DNA from: CAZYFH01 sp965249175
GTDB taxonomy: Bacteria; Acidobacteriota; Vicinamibacteria; Vicinamibacterales; UBA8438
Assembly: GCA_965249175.1 (NCBI GenBank)
Contig: OZ252227.1
Coordinates: 1,364,001 to 1,428,000 of the forward strand
Direction: 5' to 3'
Length of the DNA: 64,000 nucleotides
Shown here: in pieces, positions 7,957-17,745 of the stretch
Numbering within the stretch: position 1 is the first letter of the stretch
Layout: every line of letters begins with the position of its first letter
Notes under the pieces: generated by a model
Databases searched by the model: none
What the model was told of the DNA's origin: nothing
Seen by the model: the letters and a program-made list of their open reading frames with translations, nothing else
Program-made: the position numbers and the translations under genes

Positions 7957-9132
7957 CCCCGACGCCTTCGCCGCTGATCCGGATCGCCTCGCGCGGTTCC
8001 AGCGGGAAGCGCAGATGCTCGCGAGCCTCAACCACCCCAACATCGCCGCGATCTACGGCATTGAAGAAGGGGAGCCGTCATCACAACCAGATGTAGCGCA
8101 GGGCTCAGCCCTGCCGTCAAGGCGCTCGTCCTGGAACTGGTCGAAGGGCCGACCCTCGCCGACCGGATTGCCAAAGGTCCGATTCTACTGGATGACGCAC
8201 TGCCGATCGCGAAGCAGATCGCGGAGGCGCTCGAAGCCGCGCATGAGGCCGGGGTGATCCACCGGGATCTGAAGCCCGCCAACATCAAGGTGCGCGAGGA
8301 CGGCACCGTCAAGGTGTTGGACTTTGGGTTGGCAAAGGCGCTCGATACGACGCCGGCGGGAGATCCCAGTCAGTCCCCGACGTTGACCGCCGCCGCCACG
8401 CAGCTGGGCGTGATCATGGGGACGGCCGCGTATATGTCGCCGGAGCAGGCACGCGGAACGCCCGCTGACGCCCGCGCCGACATTTGGTCCTTCGGCGTGG
8501 TGCTCTTGGAGATGTTGACCGGACAGCAATCGTTTACCGGTCCGACCGTGAGCGACTCGTTGGCCCGGATCCTCGAGCGAGCCCCCGATTTCGGCGCCCT
8601 GCCTCCGGGCACGCCGCAACCCGTGCGCAGACTGATCCGCCGGTGCCTGGAGAAGGATCGACGGGAGCGATTGCAGCATGTGGGCGATGCCCGTGTGGAG
8701 TTGAAGGAGGCGCTCGAGAGCTCAGAGACCGAGATCGACGATGTTGCCATTCCACCAGAGGTCACGCCGGGACGCCGAGGACGGCTGGTCGCGACCCTGG
8801 TGATGGGCGCGTTGGCGCTCGTGGTCGCGTTCGGCTTAGGGAGGATGACAAGTGACGCGCCACCCGCGTCAACCGGGACACGTCGATTCCAGCTGCCCTT
8901 GCCCGGCGATCACATCGGTTTCGGTGCGTCCAGCGCAGTTCCGTTTGCGTTGTCCCCCGATGGCGGCACCGTGGTCTATGCCACAGATGCGAGGGGCGGC
9001 GCGCCGCTTTACCGCCGAGACGTGTCCACCCTCGAGACCGCGCCGATTCCTGGCACCGAAGGTGTTCGTCGCCGTTCTTCTCTCCTAACGGCCGGTGGGT
9101 GGCGTTCTACGCCGAGGGAGAATCAACGCTGA
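7957..9132 (+). pseudogene. Ser/Thr kinase, catalytic-domain fragment (two frames)
   Basis: Continuation of the gene begun at 6311. Bases 7957-8085 read 'PDAFAADPDRLARFQREAQM' and 'LNHPNIAAIYGIEE'. The frame then shifts around 8086-8115, where a palindrome GCAGGGCT-C-AGCCCTGC is embedded. From 8116 the correct frame resumes: 'VKALVLELVEGPTLADR', then HRDLKPAN (catalytic loop), LDFGLAKAL (DFG), 'GTAAYMSPEQARGTP' and a C-lobe. A hydrophobic segment follows near 8795-8845 ('LVATLVMGALALVVAFGLG'). The frame is lost again near 9077-9085, before the propeller that continues at 9099. An internal ATG at 8254 opens a 292-codon frame, but it starts at the catalytic loop and cannot give an active kinase. 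Confidence 0.8.
8098..8114. repeat. Palindromic repeat inside the broken kinase
   Basis: GCAGGGCT-C-AGCCCTGC is a perfect 8-bp inverted repeat with a one-base loop. It sits exactly where the kinase frame shifts. Its design resembles the palindrome at 35165-35186 (GGGCAAGGCT-GA-AGCCTTGCCC). Confidence 0.6.
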
Positions 9133-10571
9133 AGAAGGTCTCACTGTCGGGTGGACAGCCTGTGCCACTCGCCGGTCTCGCCAGCTCGTTCACGGGGGGG
9201 AGCTGGGGGACCGACGACGCGATCGTGTTCAGCACGCTCGCGACGGCGGGGCTGGGGACCGTACCCGCATCGGGAGGGGAGACGACGCCGCTCACAGTCG
9301 TCTCAGCAGGGTCGCTCACTCACGCGTCCCCTTACCATCTTCCCGGTGCGCACCACGTACTCTTCGTGATCACGGATGGCGTCGATGCGTCAGGAGAGAT
9401 CGCCGTGGTATCGACACAGAGCGGAGAGGTGCACCAGCTCGGGGTCAGAGGGCTGAGCCCGCGCTACCTCCAGGGCGGCACGACTGGATACCTCGTCTAC
9501 GGTCAAGCGAACGACCTCGTGGCTGTTCCGTTCGACCCGGAGAGCTTGCAGATGCGCGGTGTCCCGGTGTCTGTGCTTTCCTCGGTCCATTCAACGCCGC
9601 GCGGTGCCGCGTATGCAGCGTTCACCGAGGCTGGGGCCGCGTTCTACGCAGAGACGGTGTCGCTCGGGCAGCGCCAGGCAGTGTGGGTTGATCGCCAGGG
9701 GACGGTGAGCCCCATCGATCCACTCGCGACTCGGTTCGGCGCCGGACTTCAGCTCTCGCCGGACAGCCGGCGCCTCGCGTTCAGTGAGTCGGCGCCAGAA
9801 GGTCCCCAACTGGTGGTGCACGATTTCCAGACGGCCGACACGTTCCAGGTCACGTTTGGCACGGGGGGGAACATCTACCCGGTATGGTCGCCCGACGGGA
9901 CGCGGCTCGCCTTTGCTTCCAACCGGGCCGGACCGGTGTACCAGCTGCACGTGCTCGACGTGGATGGTGGCGGCGAGCCGATGCTGCTGCTCGACACGAC
10001 CGGGGTGTCGCTCCCGATCTCTTGGTCTTCCGGTGGAGAGACCCTCTTCTACTACTACTACGACACCGGCGCGGAGACGGGGCGGGACATCCACGCCTAT
10101 TCCTTCAGCGACGACCGTGCCGTACCGATCCGACCGACACCGGCGGACGAGCGGGCGCCGGTCGTGTCTCCAGATGGGCAGTGGATCGCCTACCTGAGCG
10201 ATGAGTCGGGCCGCTTCGAGGTCTACGTCCTTTCGTATCCCGACCTCGAGGTGAGACGCCAGGTGTCGCGCGGCGGCGCGGCCGAGCCGGCGTGGTCGCC
10301 AACCGGTGACGAGCTCTACTATCGTTCGAGCAATCAGACGATGATGGCGGTGGCGTTTCAAGCGACACCAACGCTGGCGATCGGTAGCCCGCAAGTGCTG
10401 TTCGAGGACGCCTTCGTGCGTGAAGAGTTCCTCACCTTCGCGTATGACGTGGGAGCGGACGGGCGGTTCCTGATGGTGACCGAGGGTGGCGACGCAGAGA
10501 CCACTGTGAATCTGCAGGTCGTGCTCGGTTTTGCCGACGAAGTCGATCGGTTGGTTTCCGCGCAGCAGTAG
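9099..10571 (+). pseudogene. PD40/TolB-like propeller portion of the broken kinase
   Basis: An open frame of 490 codons in a different phase from the preceding kinase fragment. It has PD40-type blades: 'LSPDSRRLAFSESAPEG', 'YPVWSPDGTRLAFASNRAG', 'VSPDGQWIAYLSDESGRFEV' and 'AEPAWSPTGDELYYR'. The true frame can be followed upstream to about 9085 as 'SPFFSPNGRWVAFYAEGEST', so the annotated ATG is internal. In the intact paralogue this part is joined to the kinase by one transmembrane helix and lies outside the cytoplasm, presumably sensing a ligand. It may still be translated by itself, but it lacks any export signal. Confidence 0.75.
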
Positions 10572-10576
10572 AGTCC

Positions 10577-13273
10577 ATGCCCCTCGAGCCAGGCAGCACC
10601 CTCGGCCCCTACGCCGTCGCCGCCCAGATCGGCGCCGGCGGCATGGGCGAGGTCTACCGCGCCCGCGACACGAAGCTTGACCGCGACGTGGCGCTGAAAG
10701 TCCTCCCTGATGCCTTCACATCCGACCCTGATCGCCTGGTCCGCTTCGAGCGCGAAGCCAAAGTCCTCGCCTCGCTGAACCATCCCAACATCGGCCACAT
10801 CTACGGGCTGGAAGACACAGGGGACACCCGTGCACTGGTGCTCGAACTGGTCGAGGGGCCGACCTTGGCGGATCGCATCGCCGAGGGGCCGATCCCCATC
10901 GACGAAGCCCTCCCCATCGCGAAGCAGATCGCCGAGGCCCTCGAAGCGGCGCATGAGCAGGGGATCATCCACCGCGATCTGAAGCCAGCCAACGTAAAGG
11001 TGAAGGCCGACGGCACAGTGAAGGTGCTGGACTTTGGGTTGGCGAAAGCGTTTCAGCCGGAGGCCCGCGGGGCCAGTGCGTCGGAGTCGCCGACGATCTC
11101 GCTGACGGCGGCGGCGACCCAGATGGGGATGGTGATCGGGACGGCGGCCTACATGGCGCCGGAGCAGGCACGTGGCAAGCCGGTCGATACGCGCGCCGAC
11201 GTGTGGGCGTTCGGCGTTCTCGTCTACGAGATGCTGACTGGCGCCAGGCCGTTCGGCGGCGACGACGTCTCGCAGACGCTGGCGCGGGTCATCGACCGCG
11301 AGCCGGAGTGGGAGGTGCCAGATACCGTCCCGCCAGGTCTGAGCGGTTATCTCCGCCGCTGCCTCGACAAGGACCCAAGGCAACGCATCCAAGCAATCGG
11401 CGACGTCCGTCTGGCGCTCGACGGGGCGTTCGAGACGGCCGTGGGACCGCGCACGGACGTTGTCGAGGCGCAGACCGTTCCCAGGCGATCGCCGCTGCCG
11501 GTGATTGTCGGGACGGCGGCCGTCACGGCGCTCGTCGCAGGCGCCGCCGGGTGGAGTCTGCGCGCGCCTTCCGTGTCGAACGCGTCGCCGGCGCGGTTTT
11601 CGGTCGGCGCCACTGCCGGCGAGATCATCGGCATCGGACCTCGCCATCGGCAGCTGGCGGTGTCGGCCGATGGCGCCTTCGTCGTCTACGTCGCGATTGA
11701 ATCGGAGTCGTCACAGGGCCAGCTCTATGTTCGACATCTCGACCAGCTCGAAGCGGCCCCACTCCGAGGCGGAGAACGCGGCGGCGCGCCGTTCATCTCG
11801 CCCGACGGAGAGTGGGTTGGCTTCGTGCCGTTGGGCTCGAATACCGTGATGAGAGTGTCGATTCTCGGCGGCCCGCCGGTGACGATCGCCGAACACGATG
11901 CCTCCCTCAACGGCGTGACCTGGGGCGCGGATGACCAGATCGTGTTCGGCACGCTCGGCGGCAGCCTCTACCGCGTGCCAGCGGGTGGCGGCACGCCGCA
12001 GCCGCTCACCACACCCGATGATTCCCACGGGCATTCGGAGCCGTCCGCGATCGCGGGTGCCGACGCCGTGCTCTTCGTCGATTCGGACGATGCGCCGCTC
12101 CAAGCCGGGCAGCTTGCGGTGCTCGACCTCTCCACCGGCGCAACGCGACATCTCGGCCTGGCTGGATTCAGTCCCCGCTATGTGTCCACTGGCCACCTCC
12201 TCTATGCCAGCGAAGACGGGTCGGTTCGGGCGGTGACGTTCGATGCCGACGCGCTCGAGGTGACCGGGACGCCGGTGCCGGTCCTCGAGGACGTGACGGT
12301 GCGCACGGGCGGCGCCGCCGACTTCAGCGTCTCCGAGAACGGTCGTCTCGCCTACTTCTCCGGTGATGGGGCGTCGTCCCGGCGCACCCTGATCTGGGCC
12401 GACCGGGACGGCGGGCAGGAGGCGATCGACGTCCCGGAACGTGCCTACACCTACGCGAGGCTGTCGCCGGACGGCACGCGGATCGCGCTCGATATTCGTG
12501 ATCAGGAGAACGACATCTGGGTCTGGGACATCGGCCGCGAGGCGCTGACTCGCGTGACCGTCGACCCTGGGTTCAATCGCGGACCGGAGTGGACGCCAGA
12601 CGGGGCCCGCCTCGCATTCACCGCCGACAGCGACGGCGCCGAGACGATGCACTGGCAGCGTGCAGACGGCGCCGGCGTCATGGAGAAGATCGCGACGGAG
12701 CCGGAACAGTTTCCGACCTCGTTTTCTCCCGACATGACCCAGCTCCTCTTTGGGCGACCGCTTTCCGGACCGGGAGACATCGGGGTGATGACGCTCGACG
12801 GCGAGCGTCACGCGGACATGCTGCTAGAGACGGCATTCGACGAGAAAAATGCCACGTTTTCACCCGACGGTGCGTGGATCGCGTATGAATCGGACGAATC
12901 GGGGCGAGACGAGATCTATGTCCGGCCATTTCCTGACGTCGATTCGGCGCGCTACCCGGTGTCGACCGAGGGGGGGACCCGGCCGCTCTGGTCGAGCGAC
13001 GGCCGCGAGCTTTTCTACTATCGCCAACCGGACAGCATCATGGTCGTCGCGATCGACTACGAGCCCGACTTTCGCGTCGGGCGTCCGGAGGTCGCGGTGC
13101 AGGGGCCATACGCGCGCCCCGTCAGAGCCGGACGCCACTACGACGTGACGGCCGATGGACGGCGCGTCCTGCTGCTGGTCGATCAGCGGACCTCAGGTGA
13201 GGAGGTCGAGCGCGAGATGACGGTGGTGCTCAATTGGTTTGAGGAGCTGAAGGAGCGCGTGCCGGTCCCGTAG
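10577..13273 (+). CDS. Hanks-type Ser/Thr protein kinase with PD40 propeller
   Basis: An intact 898-residue receptor-like kinase. Residues 11-280 are the kinase domain: glycine loop 'IGAGGMGEVYRARD' (18-31), Lys41, Glu60, catalytic loop HRDLKPAN (132-139, Asp134), DFG at 152-154, and 'GTAAYMAPEQARGK' (188-201). A single transmembrane helix spans about 308-327. The rest is a propeller with PD40 blades such as 'ARLSPDGTRIALDIRDQEND' and 'ATFSPDGAWIAYESDESGRD'. The kinase side is cytoplasmic and the propeller extracytoplasmic. It starts 5 bp after the stop of the broken paralogue and may share its transcript. The two proteins are closely similar through the kinase domain, indicating tandem duplication. 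Confidence 0.93.
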   Translation: MPLEPGSTLGPYAVAAQIGAGGMGEVYRARDTKLDRDVALKVLPDAFTSDPDRLVRFEREAKVLASLNHPNIGHIYGLEDTGDTRALVLELVEGPTLADRIAEGPIPIDEALPIAKQIAEALEAAHEQGIIHRDLKPANVKVKADGTVKVLDFGLAKAFQPEARGASASESPTISLTAAATQMGMVIGTAAYMAPEQARGKPVDTRADVWAFGVLVYEMLTGARPFGGDDVSQTLARVIDREPEWEVPDTVPPGLSGYLRRCLDKDPRQRIQAIGDVRLALDGAFETAVGPRTDVVEAQTVPRRSPLPVIVGTAAVTALVAGAAGWSLRAPSVSNASPARFSVGATAGEIIGIGPRHRQLAVSADGAFVVYVAIESESSQGQLYVRHLDQLEAAPLRGGERGGAPFISPDGEWVGFVPLGSNTVMRVSILGGPPVTIAEHDASLNGVTWGADDQIVFGTLGGSLYRVPAGGGTPQPLTTPDDSHGHSEPSAIAGADAVLFVDSDDAPLQAGQLAVLDLSTGATRHLGLAGFSPRYVSTGHLLYASEDGSVRAVTFDADALEVTGTPVPVLEDVTVRTGGAADFSVSENGRLAYFSGDGASSRRTLIWADRDGGQEAIDVPERAYTYARLSPDGTRIALDIRDQENDIWVWDIGREALTRVTVDPGFNRGPEWTPDGARLAFTADSDGAETMHWQRADGAGVMEKIATEPEQFPTSFSPDMTQLLFGRPLSGPGDIGVMTLDGERHADMLLETAFDEKNATFSPDGAWIAYESDESGRDEIYVRPFPDVDSARYPVSTEGGTRPLWSSDGRELFYYRQPDSIMVVAIDYEPDFRVGRPEVAVQGPYARPVRAGRHYDVTADGRRVLLLVDQRTSGEEVEREMTVVLNWFEELKERVPVP

Positions 13274-13282
13274 CCCATGCCA

Positions 13283-14122
13283 TCACTCGATCCGCACCAG
13301 CTCGACGCGCCGGTTCTGCTGGCGGCCTTCCTCGGTGGCGTTGTCGCCGACCGGTTGGTCGGCGCCGAAGCCGCCCGGCTGGAGACGCCCCCGGTCGACG
13401 CCGTACAGCGCGAGCGCGCTCACCACGGCCTCGGCGCGCTCGAGTGAGAGCTGGCGGTTACGCTCCGCCGAGCCGGTCGAATCCGTGTGCCCCTGCACCT
13501 CGATTCGAAGCGGCGGATTCGCCTTGAGAATCGTGGCGATCGTGTCGAGCACCTGCCCGCTACTCGGCCGCAGGTCGGCCCGATCGACGTCGAAGAGGAT
13601 GCCGTAGATCGCTACGCGTCCGTCCCGGTCGAGCGCCGCGAGCAGCGCGTCGGCATCGAACTCGACGCTCAGCGTCAGCGACGCTTTGTCGATGATCTCC
13701 AGCTCGTAGGCGCCGTTCGACCGCGCGTCGAGGCGGCACCAGGTGACACCGCCACCGGGATGCGTGACGCGAAACAGGAGGCGTGTCGCCCGCCGGTTCA
13801 GGACCTCGCCGCCGATGCGCTTGGCTTCCGACTCGTAGTTGGCGAGGATCTCGTCCCTGCTGGTGTCGCGGTCCTCGAGTTGATACTCGAGGTGCCACGC
13901 ATGCCCCTCGACCTCGCGTCTGACCGACTGGCTCCCATCACGGTAGCTGACGGTCAATCGGCCGAACTCCTGGCGCGTCGACCCCGGATCGACCGTGGCG
14001 CCGGTCATCGGCTTGATGACGGGGTGCTCGGGGGGCGCGTCGGCGTCGGCGTCGGCGTCGTCTTGGGCGGCTGCGACGGGTGTCAGTCCAAGCGCGATGA
14101 CGGTCGCCAGGACGCATGACAC
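13283..14122 (-). CDS. OmpA-family peptidoglycan-binding outer-membrane protein
   Basis: A 279-residue exported protein with a GTG start; no in-frame ATG is available nearby. A signal peptide (residues 1-20) is followed by a short (Asp-Ala)n stretch coded by GCGTCG-type hexamer repeats near 14035-14065. A beta-rich N-terminal region of about 140 residues follows. The C-terminal 110 residues are an OmpA-like domain: 'YGILFDVDRADLRPSSG', 'LRIEVQGHTDSTGSAERNRQ', 'LSLERAEAVVSAL' and 'NRRVELVRIE'. This domain binds peptidoglycan non-covalently. The gene converges with the kinase gene, whose stop is 9 bp away. Confidence 0.88.
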   Translation of the reverse strand: MSCVLATVIALGLTPVAAAQDDADADADAPPEHPVIKPMTGATVDPGSTRQEFGRLTVSYRDGSQSVRREVEGHAWHLEYQLEDRDTSRDEILANYESEAKRIGGEVLNRRATRLLFRVTHPGGGVTWCRLDARSNGAYELEIIDKASLTLSVEFDADALLAALDRDGRVAIYGILFDVDRADLRPSSGQVLDTIATILKANPPLRIEVQGHTDSTGSAERNRQLSLERAEAVVSALALYGVDRGRLQPGGFGADQPVGDNATEEGRQQNRRVELVRIE

Positions 14123-14152
14123 CGCCGATGGGTTGCCGATCTTTGAGTCATC

Positions 14153-14668
14153 TTACTGTCTGCCGTCACTCGAGGGTGGGTCGTTCACCTCGAGGTAGTC
14201 CTCGGCGAAGACGTCGACGATCTGCAGTACGACCTCCTCTACCTGCGCCAGATTCGCCCCACCGACGGTACCCAACCCGGCGCGGTCCCATGTGTCGGCC
14301 AGGGATCGAAGGCGGTTGCCCTCGATCGTCACCATTTGCTGAAGGGACACCCGCACGCAGTAGGCATAGAGGCCGGTCGATCCTTCATGCGTGGTGACGT
14401 TGACATACAGCTCGGCGCCCTGGCGCGACCGGCCGACCGGTACACCCCGTTCGGCCAGGCGCTCCTCGACGGCGTCCTCGAGCAGGCGCTGTGTGAGGCC
14501 CTGCGCCTCGGCGTCGGGTGAGATCTCCTCGACGCGAACGGCGATTTCTCGGATGTCGGTCAGGTTTTCGCGTTCGACGTCGTCTTGCGCGAACACGGGA
14601 CCCGCGCCGCCGGTGAGGCTGAGGCCGACCACTAGGCCTCCCACGAGCGCGTGCGTACTTCTTTGCAT
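14153..14668 (-). CDS. Exported protein of unknown function
   Basis: A 171-residue protein with a clear signal peptide (residues 1-28, ending ..PVFAQ) and a strong SD (GAGGAGG) before the ATG at 14668. The mature part has an alpha/beta pattern: 'LTDIREIAVRVEEISPDAEA', then a helix 'TQRLLEDAVEERLAERG', then beta strands 'AELYVNVTTHEG' and 'LYAYCVRVSLQQMV', and a C-terminal helix ending 'FAEDYLEVNDP'. The order 'conserved helix, R.GA.LYV.V' resembles small acidobacterial secreted proteins of unassigned role; no named domain is recognised. It lies in a minus-strand pair with the OmpA-like gene. Confidence 0.75.
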   Translation of the reverse strand: MQRSTHALVGGLVVGLSLTGGAGPVFAQDDVERENLTDIREIAVRVEEISPDAEAQGLTQRLLEDAVEERLAERGVPVGRSRQGAELYVNVTTHEGSTGLYAYCVRVSLQQMVTIEGNRLRSLADTWDRAGLGTVGGANLAQVEEVVLQIVDVFAEDYLEVNDPPSSDGRQ

Positions 14669-14726
14669 GGCAAGCCTCCTCGTGCACCCCCGCCGACTTG
14701 CGAGCCGGGCGGTGGCACGGACTGCG

Positions 14727-15174
14727 TCAGCTCGGTGGGCCCGCGCCGTCGATCACCTCACGTACGGCCGCCGACGCCAGAAACGTTGCCCGGAGCGCAT
14801 CGTCGTCCACGTGGCCGGCGATGCCGTGAATGATGGCGGCCGCGGCGTCGAACGCCGTCGTTGCGCGGTGGACGTCGCCGATCTGTCGGCACACGCGTCC
14901 GAGCGTCGCGTTGATCTTCCATGCCACGATCGGACAGGGATGGTCGCGCAGCCGATCGAGGGCCGCGTCCAGGTGGCCGACGCCCCCTGTGAGATCACCG
15001 CGTGCGATCGCGGCCTTCGCGCGCAGGCTGTCGGCCACCGCCACGTATTTCCACGCCTCGTAGCCCAACGCGATGTCCCGGAGGCGGCGCGCCGCATCGT
15101 CCGTCTTCCGGTGCGCGTCCTGCGTCATCCAGTGCTCACCCAGTCCGGCCTGCAGCCTCATGTTTGTAGCGCCA
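14727..15174 (-). pseudogene. C-terminal TPR part of the kinase-AAA-TPR gene (frameshifted)
   Basis: This frame continues the preceding segment: 'DAWYRWRY' is followed, after removing one A from the AAA at 15163-15165, by 'NMRLQAGLGEHWMTQDAHRK', then TPR-like helices 'ALGYEAWKYVAVADSLRAK' and 'AALDRLRDHPCPIVAWKI'. The same order is usual at the C-terminus of kinase/cyclase-AAA-TPR proteins. The lesion is a single-base insertion in a short A-run, so either true decay or a base-calling error fits. Confidence 0.7.
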
Positions 15175-17745
15175 CCGGTACCAGGCGTCGCGGGCAAAGA
15201 TCGCTTCGACCTCATGAAACACAGGCAGTGTGTGACCGTGACGACCGGTATCGGTGTAGTCGAGACCGAGGTTGATGAGCGAGTTCGCCTGGGCCTCGAG
15301 CACGGCATGTGCCTTCCCGACGTCGAGGCCCTCCTGGTCCCTGGCGGCAGCAGCGTCGAAGTCTTGCAGCTCGCGGTGGATCCAGCCTATGCAGTTCGGC
15401 AGACGCGGCCCCCAGAAGAGGTCGCCGTTGCGCTGCGCCATGGCCGTCGCCTCGCTCAGCGTCTCGAGCGCTTCGGACATCCGACCCTGGTTGCCGCGGC
15501 TGAGCCCCCTGAAGAACAGTGACGCAAGCAGGTGAAATCCGTCACGAAGCTCCGCGTTCAGTCGCACCGCCTCGCCGAGGGTCGCGTCAGCGGCCTCGTA
15601 GTCGCTCTGGAAGAAGTAGAGCTGCCCACGCCAGGTAAGCGCCTGCGCCAACGCCGGCCCGCGGCCGATCGTTTGGGCGAGGTCGACGGCCTTGTCCAAC
15701 CCTGACTTTGCATCGTCCAGTTCGCCGTAACACAACTGCTTCAGACCGACGAGGCTCAGCACTTCGACCCGCCGCGTCGGGCTCGCCGACCGCTCGGCGA
15801 CCTCGAGCGCTTCGGAGGCTCGGTGAGCGGTTTCCTCGAGGCGATGTGAATAGAATAGCGCCTGGGTGAGTCCGCGGAGCCCGGCGAACTCCGCGTCCGC
15901 ATCGCCGGTCGATCGCGCCTGGTCCACCAACCAGTTGAAGTCGTCCACCGCGTCGGGAAAGCAACTCAGCGCCATGTTGACCGTTCCCCGCTTCTCCCGG
16001 ATGGTTAACTCCCTTCTGAGCCGGATGTCGGGTTCGAGACGGGTGACGAGGCGGAGCGCGCGGCCGTAGAGCTCCGCGGCTTCCGCGTTTGCGTACGCTT
16101 GCCTGGCGTTGTCGCCGGCCTGGAGGAGGAAGTCGATCGCCCGTGCGAAGTTCCGGCCGCGCTCGAAGTGCGTCGCAAGGGGCGCCGCGATCCGAGGTGC
16201 CTGGTCCCCGTAGTGCTCGAGGAGCCGCTCGCCGATCTGCTGGTGGAGACGGACGCGCCGTATGCTCACCAGTCCCTCGTAAAGCACGTTCTGGTAGAGC
16301 GCGTGGCGGAACCGATACCGGACGGTCACCTCTCCGTCCGGCAGCTCCTCTTCACCCAAGGTATCGATCAGGCGGTCGACCTTGTCGAGCCGGTCGAGTC
16401 GCTCTTCGAGCTCCAGGTCGTCGATACCCAGCAGCCGCGCCAGCACCGTCGAGAGGAACTCCTCACCGCCGACGCTCGCGTACTGGAGCGCGCGCCGCGC
16501 ATCCTCGTCGAGCGCGTCGAGCTTCTTGCTGATGATGCTGCGCACGCCCTGCGGCGTCTCGATGTCGTCGTCGGACAGCGAGCCGTCGAGTGTCCAACGA
16601 CCGTCGCGTTGGACGAGATCCCCGCGCTCCAGCAGCAACTGGATGAGCGAGGTGGCGAAGAGCGGGTGCCCGTCGGTCTTCCGCTCGATCACATCGGTCA
16701 GCGGTCCGACGAAGTCGTTCGGGTTGAACCGGGCATTGAGATAGCCTTCGAGCGACGCGCGCCCGAGCATCGGCAGCGCGATCTCCTCGCACAGCGCGTG
16801 CGCCGCCATCTCACGGCGGTAGCCCTTCAGCGGATGGTCGCCGCGCTCGACCTCCTCGGGCCGGAACGTCCCAAGGATCGCGAGACGCTGGTCGCCGATC
16901 CGTTGACAGAGATGGCGCAGCAGGTCGACGCTCGGCGTATCCGCCCAGTGCAGGTCCTCGAGCACGAGCAGCACGGGGACGCTCACGGTGAGCGTGCCAA
17001 GCGCGTCGCCAAGCTCTCGCAGCATGCGGTCCTTCGTCGCGCCGATCGTCTCGCGCTGGAGCTGTTCCTGGGTGGCGCTCGACCCGAACGTGGCGGGTAG
17101 CTGCAAACACCAGGTGGGCGCGTGGCTCCGCAAGACAGCGGCCACTCTCGGGCCGCCAGCGGTCGACAACAGCGACCCGAGCGCGTCGAGAAACGGGAGA
17201 TAGGCCTCGCCGCTGCCATACTGCTCGACGCACCGACCGCGGCCGACCAGTAACGCCCCGACGCGCGCTGTCGCCCGGCGCATGAACGCGTCCGCGACCG
17301 TGGTCTTGCCAATCCCCGGTTCGCCCGTGAGCAACACCGTGCGCCCTCGACCCTCGACGGCCCGTGACAACACCTCGTCGAGCCGCCGGAGCTCGGGCTC
17401 GCGGCCCACGCACTGCCACGGCTCTGGATCGGGCTGGGACGCGTCGGGCGCGGCAGCGGTGGACGGTCCGGATGCGGTACCGCTGCGCAAGAGACGGAGC
17501 GCCTCGGTCAGCTCCGCCGCCGTATACCGATGGACGCGGTCCTTCACGAGCGCGCGTTGAATGACCACATCGAGCTCGATAGGCAGCCCGTGTCCGGTGC
17601 TACTGGGCGGCGGCGGGTTGACCGTCGCGATGTCGTGCATGATTGCCAGCGCGCTGGGTCCGTCAAACGCCCGTCTGCCGCTCGCGGCTTCGTACAGCAC
17701 GCACCCGATCGAGAACGTGTCGCTGCGTCCGTCGAGTGGCGCCGC
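15136..17745 (-). pseudogene. AAA ATPase and TPR region of a kinase-AAA-TPR protein
   Basis: About 860 codons open in one frame. The start of the frame completes a kinase C-lobe ('LDGRSDTFSIGCVLYEAASG', 'LPIELDVVIQRALVKD'). An AAA ATPase follows: 'CVGREPELRRLDEVL', Walker A 'LLTGEPGIGKTTVADAFMRR', Walker B 'VPVLLVLEDLHWAD' and 'LAILGTFRPEEVERGDHP'. About 450 residues of TPR helices complete it. The AAA part resembles the ATPase modules of LuxR-type, adenylate-cyclase-type and PknK-like signalling proteins. The frame differs from the kinase N-lobe at 17663-18331 by one frameshift near 17737-17742, and from the C-terminus by another at 15163. Any product starting internally (for example GTG at 17700) would keep the ATPase and TPRs but lose the kinase. 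Confidence 0.8.

Noticed and set aside
10040..10075. Tandem TAC triplets coding for YYYYD in the kinase propeller fragment
   Set aside because: A short Tyr run occurs in ordinary PD40 propellers; it is too short to call a repeat or CRISPR-like array.
14035..14065. GTCGGC hexamer repeat in the OmpA-like gene as a phase-variation switch
   Set aside because: The unit is a multiple of three and only adds Asp-Ala pairs, so slippage would not switch the frame.
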